Shown: piece after piece, positions 23,676-35,098 of the stretch
Numbering within the stretch: position 1 is the stretch's first letter
How the letters are laid out: each line of letters begins with the position of its first letter
Assembly (NCBI RefSeq): GCF_018446385.1
Contig: NC_056000.1
Location: 48,888,722 to 48,952,721 of the forward strand
DNA from: Zingiber officinale
Taxonomy: Eukaryota; Streptophyta; Magnoliopsida; Zingiberales; Zingiberaceae
Reading direction: 5' to 3'
DNA length: 64,000 nucleotides
Position numbers and translations under genes: made by a program
The notes under the pieces: generated by a model
Seen by the model: only the letters and a program-made list of their open reading frames with translations
Told to the model about the DNA's origin: nothing
Database searches by the model: none

Positions 23676-24508
23676 TGATCCGGCAGTAAGAATGGGGGAC
23701 CCCATTTAGCAGAGTCAACGCCCCATGGAGGGCACCGGAGCAGCCGCCCATCCGGGGAGAGTGTGGTCCGACCAGACAGGTGGCCGTAAACGGCCGGTCT
23801 GACCGGACTGCCGGCCGGCCGATGGAATCGAATACTCGGAAGGGTCCGGCCGGCTCGCGCTTATGGTTGGAAGGCACCCTGTCAAATCGGGGTTCCGACG
23901 CTCAGTTTAAAAGGTCATGGACCGAGCTGACCTTTCGATCGACCAAAGTCATAAAGCACCCTTGTTTATTAGTCTCCACAAAGCACAAGTAAACTACTGC
24001 GGGCGTCCGGCCGGATGTTGAGGGAGCTGTCCGCCCGGACAACAAGTTTGGAGCAAGGGAAAAGGACAAGAGACTTCTTTCTCTGACAGCCGGTAGGTTT
24101 CATGTGGGTGCCATGCTCCAAATCTTGTGACAGGGGATTATGCTGTCCCATCAAGGGCATGCTTTGACTGTAGCGATATGGGTCAGGTAAGCTCTCTGAC
24201 AAGTACATGCCGAGGTATGGGTTGCTGACACGTCTGCACTTCGGTAAACGTGCATTAGATCTCTCCTCGCTCTATATATAGAGCCTCTTACTTCGCCGCA
24301 GGTACGCGAAAAATCACTTTTGGAGCCACCTTGTTTATCGTAGTTTAACTGACTTGAGCGTCGGAGGGTCGCCGCCGGGAACCCCCTTCCCGGCCCGACT
24401 TCTGTGCAGGTTAGCCGGAGCATCGCGCCATCCGTTGAAGATCTACATCAGCGAGTCGGAAAGCGCCACGTGCCCAGCGTCTGTTGGCTTCTGGTTCGGA
24501 CAGGATCA
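23676..24508 (+). repeat. 5' LTR of element B
   Basis: Starts TGATCCGGCAGTAAG and ends GGATCA. It has TATATATA at 24273-24280 and a GC stem-loop (GCCGGGAA...TTCCCGGC) at 24374-24394. Confidence 0.96.
24273..24280 (+). promoter_or_regulatory. LTR TATA box (element B)
   Basis: TATATATA followed by GAGCC, repeated at 34863-34870 in the 3' LTR; probable core promoter of the element. Confidence 0.6.
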
Positions 24509-24511
24509 ATT

Positions 24512-24530
24512 TGGCGCCGTCTGTGGGAAC
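24512..24530 (+). other. Primer-binding site of element B
   Basis: TGGCGCCGTCTGTGGGAA follows the LTR by three bases. The first nine bases match the complement of the tRNA-Asp 3' end, as in element A. Confidence 0.72.
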
Positions 24531-24553
24531 GCACCTGCATTCGAACAGGAACA

Positions 24554-25531
24554 ATGGACGAGGCTGGACGACAACACACGGTGACGCTTTCGACGGAAGA
24601 ACTCGACGCTTTGGTCGAGATGAGGGCCGCCAAACTTGTGGAGTTAAAACAAAAAGCATCAGCCGAGCGGCCGGAGCAACAAGCAACATCTGCATCGGGT
24701 GGCCGAGCGGACGCACCTCAAGCCACCGTTGCATTCCATCGGGCCTTATTCCGCACCCCTGAAGCCGGGCCAGCTCGGAGAGATAGAGGATCTTCTTCCG
24801 ACGAAATGCCTAGGCGAGACGCCAGAAAGGGGAAAACTCCTCGAGCGGACTCATCTCCCGAGCGGATCAATCGCCAATTTTCGGAGGCTATTCTACGAGA
24901 CCCTCTGCCTAAACATTACGCGCCCCCCGCGATCGGCGAGTACAATGGAACAACAGACCCGGATGATCATCTGGGTAAGTTCGATAACACAGCTACGCTT
25001 CATCAATATACAGATGGAGTAAAATGCCGAGTCTTTCTTACCACTCTCTCGGGATCGGCTCAACGGTGGTTTCGAAGACTGCCGGACGGATCCATCACTA
25101 GCTTCAAGGACTTCCGAACAGCCTTCCTCCACCACTTCGCCAGCAGTCGGCGTTATCAGAAGACAAGTGTCAGCTTGTTCGCCATCAAGCAAGAGCCGAG
25201 AGAATCGCTTCGAGCTTACATCCAGCGATTCAACCAAGTGGCGATGGATATTCCAACGGCCACATCGGAGACGATGATGAATGCCTTCTCGCAAGGCCTT
25301 GTGGACGGGGACTTCTTCCGGTCACTCATCCGAAAGCCGCCCCAAGATTATGATCATATGCTGCACCGGGCCAATGAATATATCAACGTGGAGGAAGTGC
25401 AGGCAGCCAGGAAGAAAGAAACACCAACCGAACGGGCTCCTCCTGCCGAGCGGAGACCCTTGGCCGCTCATCAACCGCCAAGAGGACCGAGGGCCGATCC
25501 CCCCATGCCAGATCACACGTACAAGAGGTAG
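24554..25531 (+). pseudogene. Gag of element B (retrotransposon gag domain)
   Basis: Starts at the first ATG after the PBS (MDEAGRQHTVTLSTEELD). The gag core (PF03732-type) is clear: FLTTLSGSAQRWFRRLPDGS, FRTAFLHHFASS and ESLRAYIQRFNQVAMD. The frame ends in TAG at 25531. The true continuation, a C/H-rich zinc-binding stretch (CSFHQTDTHNTRDC), lies in another frame from about 25540. A single-base change near 25505-25515 therefore probably broke a continuous gag-pol frame. Confidence 0.88.
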
Positions 25532-28500
25532 CTGCCGCTCGGCCCAAGCCAAAGAAGAGATGGACCCCTATGTTCTGCTCCTTCCACCAGACGGATACGC
25601 ACAACACGAGGGATTGTCGAAGTCTTCCCTTCGTGGCTAATCCCGTTCCCAGGAATGCCGGACGGCGGTCTCCTCCCATCGACAGGAGACAAAGGACCCA
25701 TGAAGCCGACCGGACACGTACCGAGAGGCGACATCAACAGACGCCCGATCGGCATCGGTCTCCGAGACAGGAGAATCGACGGGCGTCCAGAGAACGATCC
25801 CGACCGTCCGCTCGGGAAGAGGAGAATAGAAGCAATATTGCCCGAGGCGAGATCAACATTATTGCTGGTGGGCCGACTGGAGGAGACTCCAACCGAGCCA
25901 GAAAGGCGGGCGTCCGGCAGCTACAGATCCACGCAGTTGGTTGTAGCCAAGAGCGGGCAAGTGGACCGGAAATCACTTTCGGGCCCGGAGACTTAGAAGG
26001 AGTAGAAGTGCCCCACGACGACGCTCTGCTCATCAAAGCGGTAATAGCAAATTACACTATTCATCGCATATTTGTTGACACAGGGAGCTCGATCAACATT
26101 ATATTCAAGAAGGCATTCGATCAGCTGCAAATTGATCGAGCCGAGCTGCTACCCATGATAACGCCGCTCTACGGGTTCACGGGTAACGAAGTGCAGCCAG
26201 TCGGACAAATACGGCTGGCTATCTCACTGGGAGAAGAGCCGCTCAGGAGGACGCGAACAGCAAACTTCGTGGTGGTGGACTCTCCCTCATCATACAACGT
26301 CATTTTGGGACGACCGGCGCTCAGCGAGTTCAGGGCGGTCGTCTCCACCTTCCACCAGAAGATTAAGTTCCCCGTGGAAGACAAAGTAGGAGAAGTACAT
26401 GGAGATCAGCTAGCAGCTCGGCGGTACTATATAGAAATGATCCGAGCAGAAGCCTGTTCCGCTCGGAAGGAGCCCCGGATCGAGGTACACGCCATAACCG
26501 AGAAACCTCCTGCTTTAAGTTATGATGAAAAGGAGGAAGTTCAGATCCATCCGACCCGATCGGAGAACACGACTTTTATCGCCTCTGATCTGGAGGAGGA
26601 GCAGAAGGAGGAGCTGATCCAATGCCTCCAACGAAATCATGATGTCTTCGTCTGGTCGACACATGAGTTGCCCGGAATTTCCCCGAGCATAGCGCAGCAT
26701 GAGTTGCATGTCCGACCGGATGCTCGGCCAGTGAAGCAGAGGAAAAGGGATTTCAGTGCCGAGCAGAATGCCATCATCCGGGCGGAAGTAGAGAAACTTC
26801 TGAAGGCCGGCCATATGTGCGAAATGCAGTTCCCGAGCTGGCTGGCTAATGTAGTATTAGTCTCCAAGCCGGGCGGCAAGTGGAGAGTCTGTATCGACTT
26901 TCGGGACTTAAACAAAGCATGCCCCAAAGATTTTTATCCCCTGCCCCGGATAGATCAGCTGGTGGACTCTACGACCGGCTGCGAATTAATTTGTATGCTC
27001 GGCTCGCCAGGGAAGATCAAGAAAAAGTAAGCTTCGTAACGGCCGACGGCACATATTGCTACAATGTAATGCCGTTCGGATTGAAGAATGCCGGGGCCAC
27101 CTATCAACGCTTGATGAATAAAGTGTTCAAGGAGCAGATCGGGCGGAATCTGGAAGTTTATGTGAATGATATTCTTATCAAGTCCGTCCGAGAGGCCGAT
27201 CTCTTCAAGGACATGGAAGAAACCTTCCGAACGCTTCGTAAATATGGAGTCAAGCTAAATCCCCAAAAGTGCCTGTTCGGAGCAAAAGGAGGGCGTTTCT
27301 TGGGGTACATAGTGACCGAGCGGGGAATTGAAGCCAATCCCAGCAAGGTGAAAGCTCTGCAAGACATGCTTCCTCCCAGAAATACAAGGGAAGTGCAACG
27401 GTTGACCGGTCGGATAACTGCTTTGTCCAGATTCATCTCCAAAACCGCCGACCGGAGCTTGCCATTCTTCAAGATCCTGCGCAAGGCTACCAAGTTCCAG
27501 TGGGATGAAGAATGTGACCGAGCATTTGAAGAGTTGAAAACATATTTAAATTCTCTGCTTGTGCTTGCCAAGCCGATCGGGGGTGAGTCACTTTATATGT
27601 ATCTGTCGTCAACTGAACATGCTGTAGGCTCAGCACTTGTGAGGGCGAGCGGCGAAGAGCAGCCGGTGTATTTTCTAAGCCACATTTTAAAAGATGCTGA
27701 ATCTCGTTACACCGGGCTCGAGAAGTTGGCCTTTGCTTTGGTTCTAGCCGCTCGGCGACTCCGACCCTATTTCTTGGCTCACACCATCATTGTCCGGACG
27801 AACAGTCCACTAGGAAGAGTATTGTTGAATCCAGAAGCGTCCGGACGGCTCATCAAGTGGACGACAGAACTGAGTGAATTTGACATCCAATACCAGCCCC
27901 GCTCGGCGATCAAAGCGCAATCCTTGGCTGATTTTGTGACCGAAGTGCCGGAAGCTCTGTGGAGAATATATGTGGATGGGTCTTCCACTCGGCTCGGAAG
28001 TTGGATTGGAATATTGCTGCTCTCACCTCAAGAAGAAAAGATGCACCTATCCGTTTGGCTGGACTACAAAGCCACCAACAATGAAGCAGAGTATGAGGCC
28101 CTCATAGCCGGATTGCAGGCAGCGCGGCATGTAGGAGCCGGTCGGGTGACACTCTATTCGGATTCACAGTTGGCCGCTCAGCAACTTTCTGGCACCTTTG
28201 AAATCAACAGCGTCCGGCTTAAGCTCTACGCCGAAGCCTTTGAAAAACTCAAAGCTACTTTCCGAGATGTCCTTATTCAAAAGATTCCCCGAACGGAGAA
28301 CCAGGTAGCCGATGACTTAGCCAAACTAGCAAGTTCTATAGTGCCGGTCACCATTCAGCAACCAATTGAAAAAGTACTACTGGTAGCGCACGTCGACCGG
28401 ATGGAAAGCCTCACGTTTCCAAGCGACTGGAGGACACCCATCATAGAGTTCCTCCACTCGGGAGCCACACCGGCCGATCGGGATGAAGCCCAGCTGCTCA

Positions 28501-29654
28501 GGAGGAGGGCCGGTCGGTTCACACTCATCGGTGATCAGCTCTACAAGAAGGCTTTCTCACGTCCGCTGTTGAAATGCGTGAGCTCGGAAGACTCAGCTTA
28601 CATTCTCCAAGAAGTACATCAAGGATCGTGTGGAGGGCATCCGGGCGGACGATCATTAGCTAAGAAGATCCTGCTAGCTGGATATTTTTGGCCGACCTTA
28701 CAAATAGACGTCGCTCGGACAGTATCTACATGTCTTTCATGCCAGAAGTATCATAACTTCTCCCACCGACCTGCAGAGGAGATGAAGGCATCAACCGTCT
28801 CATGTCCGTTCGATCAATGGGGAATGGATATCGTGGGTCCATTTCCAATGGCGACCGGGCAGAGGAAATTCTTGCTGGTGGCGGTCGATTATTTCTCCAA
28901 GTGGGTGGAAGCCGAGCCATTAGCCAGGATCACCGAACAGATGGTCAAAAAATTCATATGGCAACACATCATCTGTAGGTTCGGCATCCCTCGCCGACTA
29001 GTGTCCGACAACGGGCGGCAGTTCACAGGGAAGATGTTAGAGGATTGGTGCAAGAGTTACGGCATTGAGCAACATTTCACGTCAGTAGCCTATCCCCAGA
29101 GCAATGGTCAAGCTGAAGTGGCCAACCGGGAAATTCTTCGTATTCTGCGCGCTCGGCTTGACCACTTGGGAGGAAGTTGGCCGGATGAAGTGCCGGGCGT
29201 TTTATGGGCCATCCGAACAACTCCTAAGGAAGGAACGGGTGTTACACCTTTTCATCTGGTGTACGACGGTGAAGCGGTCATTCCGGTTGAAGTCGGCGTC
29301 GAGTCCGTCCGGGTCCAGTGTTATGATGAAGGCAACGCTGAGCGGAGGAACATGGAGCTGGATTTGGTCGACGAAGAGCGTGCCAAGGCATCCGTTCGGC
29401 TGATGGCGTACCGTCAACGGATGAAGCAAAACTATAACCGGCGCGTCATTCCTCGATCATTCCAGGTCGGCGACCTTGTCTGGAAGAAAGTCAAGCCGGT
29501 CGGCGATGTTGGCAAGCTTGAAGCCCCTTGGGCAGGTCCCTTCAAGGTTATTGAGAAGCTCCGTTCGGGAGCCTATTATTTGGAGGATGAAGACGGACGG
29601 CAGCTGGAGCGACCGTGGAGTGCAAATCACCTCCAGCCTTATCGGGCTGGATAA
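25532..29654 (+). pseudogene. Pol of element B (PR, RT, RNase H, second RNase H, integrase), with RT lesions
   Basis: Protease (FVDTGSSINIIF) is near 26070. RT begins near 26760 (KQRKRDFSAEQNAIIRAEVE). A 28-nt deletion near 27003, seen by comparison with element A, removes the motif-A region with its catalytic aspartate and shifts the frame. The second frame runs to 29654. There the catalytic YVDD box reads YVND (about 27163). RNase H, a second RNase H (YVDGSSTRLGSWIG, YSDSQLAAQQ) and integrase follow. Integrase shows the zinc-binding H/C set (CLSCQK), the D-D-E residues (WGMDIVGP, VSDNGRQF, NGQAEVANREI) and a chromatin-contact-like C-terminus (VGDLVWKKVKPVGD). From RNase H onward the frame is intact over about 800 codons. 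Confidence 0.93.
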
Positions 29655-29977
29655 AAGGTGCACGGATGTAATTTATTCGGTTGTATATGCTAGCTGCCTA
29701 TGTACTTGTGATGCAGGAAGCAAAGAGATGGAAATACATTAAGCATTATCCGCCGAAAGGATTATTGCGTAAGACCCCTTGCCGTTCGGCAGGGGCATTT
29801 AAATTATCCGGGCCAAGCGCTCAGAGAGCAAAGGCCCCCGAGCCGACCGGCCGAGAGGGGTATATATTTAAACTCGTGAGCGAATGACCCGTGTTGTTCG
29901 GCTGGGCATAAAAATAGTTCGAGCACGAGATGAGCTATGAAGGCCAAGGTCGCTCGACTTGGTAAGGAGTTAGCCTT
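29655..29977. other. Spacer after pol in element B
   Basis: Untranslated sequence between the pol stop and the tandem array. No gene is seen. Confidence 0.6.
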
Positions 29978-31140
29978 GAAGGCCGTCTAGCCCAGACGTT
30001 AAACCGTAGAGCCGCGCCGATAAATACCGGCGAGCACCGACGTTAAATATCGAGAGACGAGCCGCCATAAATCCCCGAGCGGAAGATCGACGAGCACCGT
30101 CGTTAAACATCGAGAGCCGCTACCGACCGGCTATAAAACCGTCGAGCACTGACGTTAAATATCGAGAGACGAGCCGGCGTCTATAAATCCCCGAGCGAAA
30201 GATCGAAGAGCACTGTCGTTAAACATCGAGAGTCGCGCCGACCGGCTATAAATAACCGCGCCGTCGAGCACCGACGTTAAATATCGAGAGACGAGCCGGT
30301 GTCTATAAATCCCCGAGCGGAAGATCGACGAGCACCGTCGTTAAACATCGAGAGCCGCGCCGACCGGCTATAAATAACCGCGCCGTTGAGCACCGACGTT
30401 AAATATCGAGAGACGAGCCGACGTCTATAAATCCCCGAGCGGAAGATCGACGAGCACTGTCGTTAAACATCGAGAGCCGCTCCGACCGACTATAAATAAC
30501 CGCGTCGAGCATCGACGTTAAATATCTAGAGACGAGCCGACGCCTATAAATCCTCGAGCGGAAGATCGACGAGCACCGTCGTTAAACATCGAGAGTCGCG
30601 CCGACTATAAATAACCGCGGCGTCGAGCACCGACGTTAAATATCTAGAGACGAGCCGCTATAAATCCCGAGCGGAAGATCGACGAGCACCATCGTTAAAC
30701 ATCGAGAGCCGCCCGACCGGCTATAAATATCCGAGCACCGACGTTAAATATCGAGAGACGAGCCGCCATCCGAGCGGAAGATCGACGAGCACCGTCGTTA
30801 AACATCGAGAGCCGCGCCGACCGGCTATAAATGACCGCGCCGTTGAGCACCGACGTTAAATATCGAGAGACGAGACGGCGTCTATAAATCCCCGAGCGGA
30901 AGATCGACGAGCACCGTCGTTAAACATCGAGAGCCGCGCCGACTGTAACCGCGCCGTCGAGCACCGACGTTAAATATCGAGAGACGAGCCGACGTCTATA
31001 AATCCCCGAGCGGAAGATCGACAAGCACCGTCGTTAAACATCGAGAGCCGCGCCGACCGGCTATAAATAACCGCACCGTCGAGCACCGACGTTAAACATC
31101 TAGAGACGCCTCGGCGTCTATAAATAATCCGAGCGGAATA
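29978..31140 (+). repeat. Tandem repeat, about 125-130 bp, about nine copies
   Basis: Each unit is made of two related halves: a gagcaccgacgttaaatatc half and a gagcaccgtcgttaaacatc half, joined by ctataaatccccgagcggaa and ctataaataaccgcgcc. CTATAAA occurs in nearly every half. The half-unit is about 64 bp, like the unit of element A, so the array probably grew from the same ancestral repeat by doubling. Confidence 0.9.
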
Positions 31141-31485
31141 TCGTCGACATTACAATTATCCGTATTCTCTGCCGATAGTTAGACCGGCGCTAAGTTCCGC
31201 TCAGATTCGAGGTACAAAAGTTCTGATCGGCTTATAACGAGCGATTCTTGGCAACATCGGATGATATTCGGTCGAACGGAAGGGCTAGGGAAAACACTTG
31301 CGAGAAGGCACCTCGAAGGTTAAAGGTGTGATAGTAGACGAGCGGGCAGCACAAGTATTAGCGAGGGGACAGTGCAAAAAGAGGGGGTGCACGAAAGGAA
31401 AGCATTTCATTGAAATTAAAACCTTAGGCCGAGTGGCCTAAGTACAAAAAGATTCATGTTCAGCCGAGCAGCGAAATTACAAGAA
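31141..31485. other. Spacer between array and antisense gene, element B
   Basis: Untranslated sequence after the repeat array. On the minus strand it would be the 3' end of the antisense transcript. No other gene is seen. Confidence 0.5.
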
Positions 31486-33635
31486 CTACTCGATGTAGTC
31501 GTAGAGGTCCCTCGGAATGTTGTTCAGGAGCTCCACCTGATCGCCGGCTGGAATATTGGTGGACTCCGGAAGAAGGCCCTTTGACTTCAGATAAGTCATA
31601 GTGGCTGTAATGGCCAAGTCGAAAGCTGAGTACATCTGCTCGCAAATTTTCTCCGAGAACTCGGTCGATCGGATATGGCTTTGTCATAGAGCGGCAACTC
31701 GGCTCGGCTCGGCATCCTGGTATTCTTTGAAGGTTGCCTGGGAGCTTGTGAGGGCCTCATTCAGATGTTCGATCTTCTTCGCATCTGCCGAGCAGCCTGC
31801 CTTCTCCCGGTCGAGCTGCTCCGTCAGCTCCTTTATCTTCAACTCCAGGCCCCGGGCCTCCACGTTTTTCTTCTCCAGATCGGAGATGGCTGTGTTCTTC
31901 CGAGTGGTGGCCAGAGTTATCTTTGCGTCAAGCGACTTAACTTGTCGCTCGGACTCGGCTAGGGCGTGGGCCTGGTCAGCTGTCTTCTTCTACTCAGCAG
32001 CCAGCAGAGTTTGAGCTTTCTTCAGCTCTTTTTGCAGCTCGGAGTAGGAAGGGCCTTGGGAGCCGCTCGGACCACCTGCCGCCTTTAGTTGCCTTATCTC
32101 CTCGTCCGCCATGGCCAGGCGGTTGGAAACTGCTATCTCTTCCACCCATCTCTGAAGCAACAAGGCGCAGTTGTTAAAAGCCGAGCGAAAATATTATGAC
32201 AAAACTTCAACAAGCTTACCCCCGTAGCCGCTTGCATGTGGCTGTTGGCTAAGTTCCGGAGGGGGATCATTGCTACGCGCGCCCGAGCGTCGGCCCACAT
32301 CTCGGCGAGGGGCCCTTTCAAAGGGTGGGCGTTACATTACCCGTATTGTGCGGCCGTGACCAGGGATCGCCCGGCCGGGATCAGAAGCTGGCGCAGAAAA
32401 CCGCGAATGGATGGTCGAGTGTTGGGCTGAACGGTGAGCAGGGGGGAGAGTGTCGACCGGAGTGGCCTCAACCGGAGCAGTCAGCTCGTCCCAGTCAGAC
32501 GGAGTCCGGTCGGACGAAATGGTCTCGGGCACAGGCGCCTTGCCTTTAGCAGTCACGGCGGCCCGGTCGGAGGGTCGGACCGCGGAGGTAGCCGAGCGCA
32601 GCGGAGTCTCTACCCGGCGCCTCTTTTGCAGTGGCTGTTCTTCCTCCCGAACGGACCCTTCCTCGGGGCCCGTTGGTTCCCTGGAGGAGGTTGCTCCACT
32701 GGCCACCTGCTGTTGAGAGGCCCGAGCGTCCGATTCGGCTTGGGTGCCGCTCTCTCCTTCATGAGAACCAACCGGCTAAATACCCAGCGTCTCCATTTCC
32801 TTGGTCGCCGCGGCCTCCAGCGCCGCTGCTTTTCTCTTCAAGACGCCGGCCATCACCGAGTCCATAACGATGTCAACTGCATGAAAAGAAGAAGAAATCA
32901 GTTAGCAATTAAAGCAAATGCCCAAGCAAAATTCTTACCGAAGCTGGTCGGAAGAGGAGTCCGTATAGGACTCAGCCCAAAAATGTACATCACTCCCTCG
33001 TGAAGAAGTTTGTTGATGTCGAGCCGCAGACCGGCTAGTACATTTGCGGCGTGAAGATAATCCGGTCGGGTCTTGAATTTCTTCAACTCGGGAGTAGGAG
33101 GTAGACTGACCTGCCACTGGGTCGGAAAGTTTGGCTGACTGGGCATGCGGATGTAGAAATAATAGTCCTTCCAATGTTTATTGGAAGTGGGTAGTTTATT
33201 GAAGAAGACCAGACCGGGTCGAGCTTGGAACATAAAGGTGCCCGGCTCGGCTTGCTTAGGGTAATAGAAGTAAAAGAAGACCTCCGGTCGGAGGGGAATG
33301 TTATGAATCTTAAACAAAACGACAACACCGCAGAGGAGACGGAAGATATTTGGTACTAAACTTCCGAGCGGCACGCCAAAATAATTACAAACGTCTACTA
33401 TAAAAGGATGCACGGGGAACCGCAGACCGGCGGTAAATTGGTCGCGGAAGACACAGAAACCGCCGCGCGGCGGTCGGTGTGGCCGAGCGGCGGGACCAGC
33501 TAGGCGAACTTCGAAATCCTCGGGAATTTTGAAATTGTCGGCCAAAATATCAAAATCCCGTTGTTCGAAACGGGACCGCATGGTGGTATACCATGGGCCT
33601 AGGGATTGTTCTTCGGGATGAGAAGAACTGGCCAT
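31486..33635 (-). pseudogene. Antisense spliced gene of element B (PF04195-type N-terminus, coiled-coil C-part)
   Basis: Counterpart of the antisense gene in element A. Exon 1 (32939-33635) is 697 nt, exactly as in A, and starts MASSSHPEEQSLGPWYTTM. The donor is TTCG|GTAAGA, intron 1 is 62 bp (32877-32938) and the acceptor is CATGCAG. Exon 2 reads KRKAAALEAAATKEMETLGI and meets a TAG near 32778. Later parts (acidic stretch, basic QKRRRVE, MKGPLAEMWADARARV) are recognisable. A further donor GGG|GTAAGC (about 32220) and acceptor GCTTCAG (about 32152) give a 68-bp intron. The tail is a coiled coil (LEKKNVEARGLELKIKELTE) with a TGA near 31684, ending DLYDYIE. The role is unknown; retention of the same exon-intron plan in two diverged elements suggests it was once useful to them. 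Confidence 0.8.
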
Positions 33636-34251
33636 GATCCGGACAGAAGAAATCAAAAAGGAAGTTTCAAAGACGAAGAAAAGGAGTTTTAAAGTCTGGA
33701 GCTAGGGGAAGAAATGCGAATTAGATACCGGAAAGGAAGAAGGAAAGATCTAAAAGCTTACTGAGAGAAGAGGGATCGAAGAAAGGCGCCGAAGAGCGTC
33801 AAAGGGCAGAAACAAGATCGTCGGAACTCCGAAGCGCAGAGGGCAACAGTAGAGGTAATGGAGGCAAGTGAAGGTGAGAAGGAAGTGTAAGAATTTATAG
33901 GGTGAGGGTCGGGCGGCCTCCACCGTCGGATCCAGGTTACAGGAATCGAAGCATGCATCTAGCCATTTATTTCGAATTGCTTCGATCACATCAAAATATC
34001 ATGCCACCGCCTCCGTACTCCGATGGCGTTGCTCCACGTGGCAGTCAATCATTCGGAGCATTTAATGAAGGTATGATCAACCTTGATGTCGAAGATTGGC
34101 GCAGAACGCGAGGAGATCCGGTGAAGGCCTTCATCGATTCATTCAAGGATATCTTTACGGCTGACCGGGCGGAAAGTATTAGCATGGATGAGCCGTTCGG
34201 CTAGACTCACAGTCCAGTCAGTCGGACTATTCGCCTCCTTCGACTAGACTT
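33636..34251. other. Leader/promoter side of the antisense gene, element B
   Basis: Lies between the antisense start codon and the polypurine tract. It would contain the antisense promoter if the gene is transcribed on its own. A plus-strand open stretch at 33902-34204 has no recognisable similarity. Confidence 0.45.
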
Positions 34252-34265
34252 GAAGGGGAGGCAAG
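34252..34265 (+). other. Polypurine tract of element B
   Basis: GAAGGGGAGGCAAG directly before the 3' LTR, the expected plus-strand priming site. Confidence 0.85.
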
Positions 34266-35098
34266 TGATCCGGCAGTAAGAATGGGGGACCCCATTTAGC
34301 AGAGTCAACGCCCCATGGAGGGCACCGGAGCAGCCGCCCATCCGGGGAGAGTGTGGTCCGACCAGACGGGTGGCCGTAGACGGCCGGTCTGACCAGACTG
34401 CCGGCCGGCCGATGGAATCGAATACTCGGAAGGGTCCGGCCGGCTCGCGCTTATGGTTGGAAGGCACCCTGTCAAATCGGGGTTCCGACGCTCAGTTTAA
34501 AAGGTCATGGACCGAGCTGACCTTTCGATCGACCAAAGTCATAAAGCACCCCTGTTTATTAGTCTCCACAAAGCACAAGTAAACTACTGCGGGCGTCCGG
34601 CCGGATGTTGAGGGAGCTGTCCGCCCGGACAACAAGTTTGGAGCAAGGGAAAAGGACAAGAGACTTCTTTCTCTGACAGCCGGTAGGTTTCATGTGGGTG
34701 CCATGCTCCAAATCTTGTGACAGGGGATTATGCTGTCCCATCAAGGGCATGCTTTGACTGTAGCGATATGGGTCAGGTAAGCTCTCTGACAAGTACATGC
34801 CGAGGTATGGGTTGCTGACACGTCTGCACTTCGGTAAACGTGCATTAGATCTCTCCTCGCTCTATATATAGAGCCTCTTACTTCGCCGCAGGTACGCGAA
34901 AAATCACTTTTGGAGCCACCTTGTTTATCGTAGTTTAATTGACTTGAGCGTCGGAGGGTCGCCGCCGGGAACCCCCTTCCCGGCCCGACTTCTGTGCAGG
35001 TTAGCCGGAGCATCGCGCCATCCGTTGAAGATCTACATCAGCGAGTCGGAAAGCGCCACGTGCCCAGTGTCTGTTGGCTTCTGGTTCGGACAGGATCA
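34266..35098 (+). repeat. 3' LTR of element B
   Basis: 833 bp, identical to the 5' LTR apart from six transitions that I could count. Confidence 0.96.

Larger units (their letters stand above)
23676..35098 (+). mobile_element. Ty3/gypsy (Tat-type) retrotransposon B, young insertion
   Basis: Two 833-bp LTRs (23676-24508 and 34266-35098) are flanked by ATAAT on both sides (23671-23675 and 35099-35103). By eye the LTRs differ at six positions, all transitions (0.7 percent). The order is PBS, gag, protease, RT, RNase H, second RNase H, integrase, tandem repeats, antisense gene, polypurine tract. The reading frame is broken near 25510 and by a 28-nt deletion near 27003. It sits inside the Harbinger-like element. 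Confidence 0.95.

Noticed and set aside
23969-24423. Minus-strand frames in element B LTRs (again at 34559-35013)
   Set aside because: Present in both LTR copies simply because the LTRs are near identical; no domain and wrong strand for element genes.
29978-31140. CRISPR-like regular array
   Set aside because: Units are contiguous tandem repeats without unique spacers, lie in a plant retrotransposon, and no cas genes are present.
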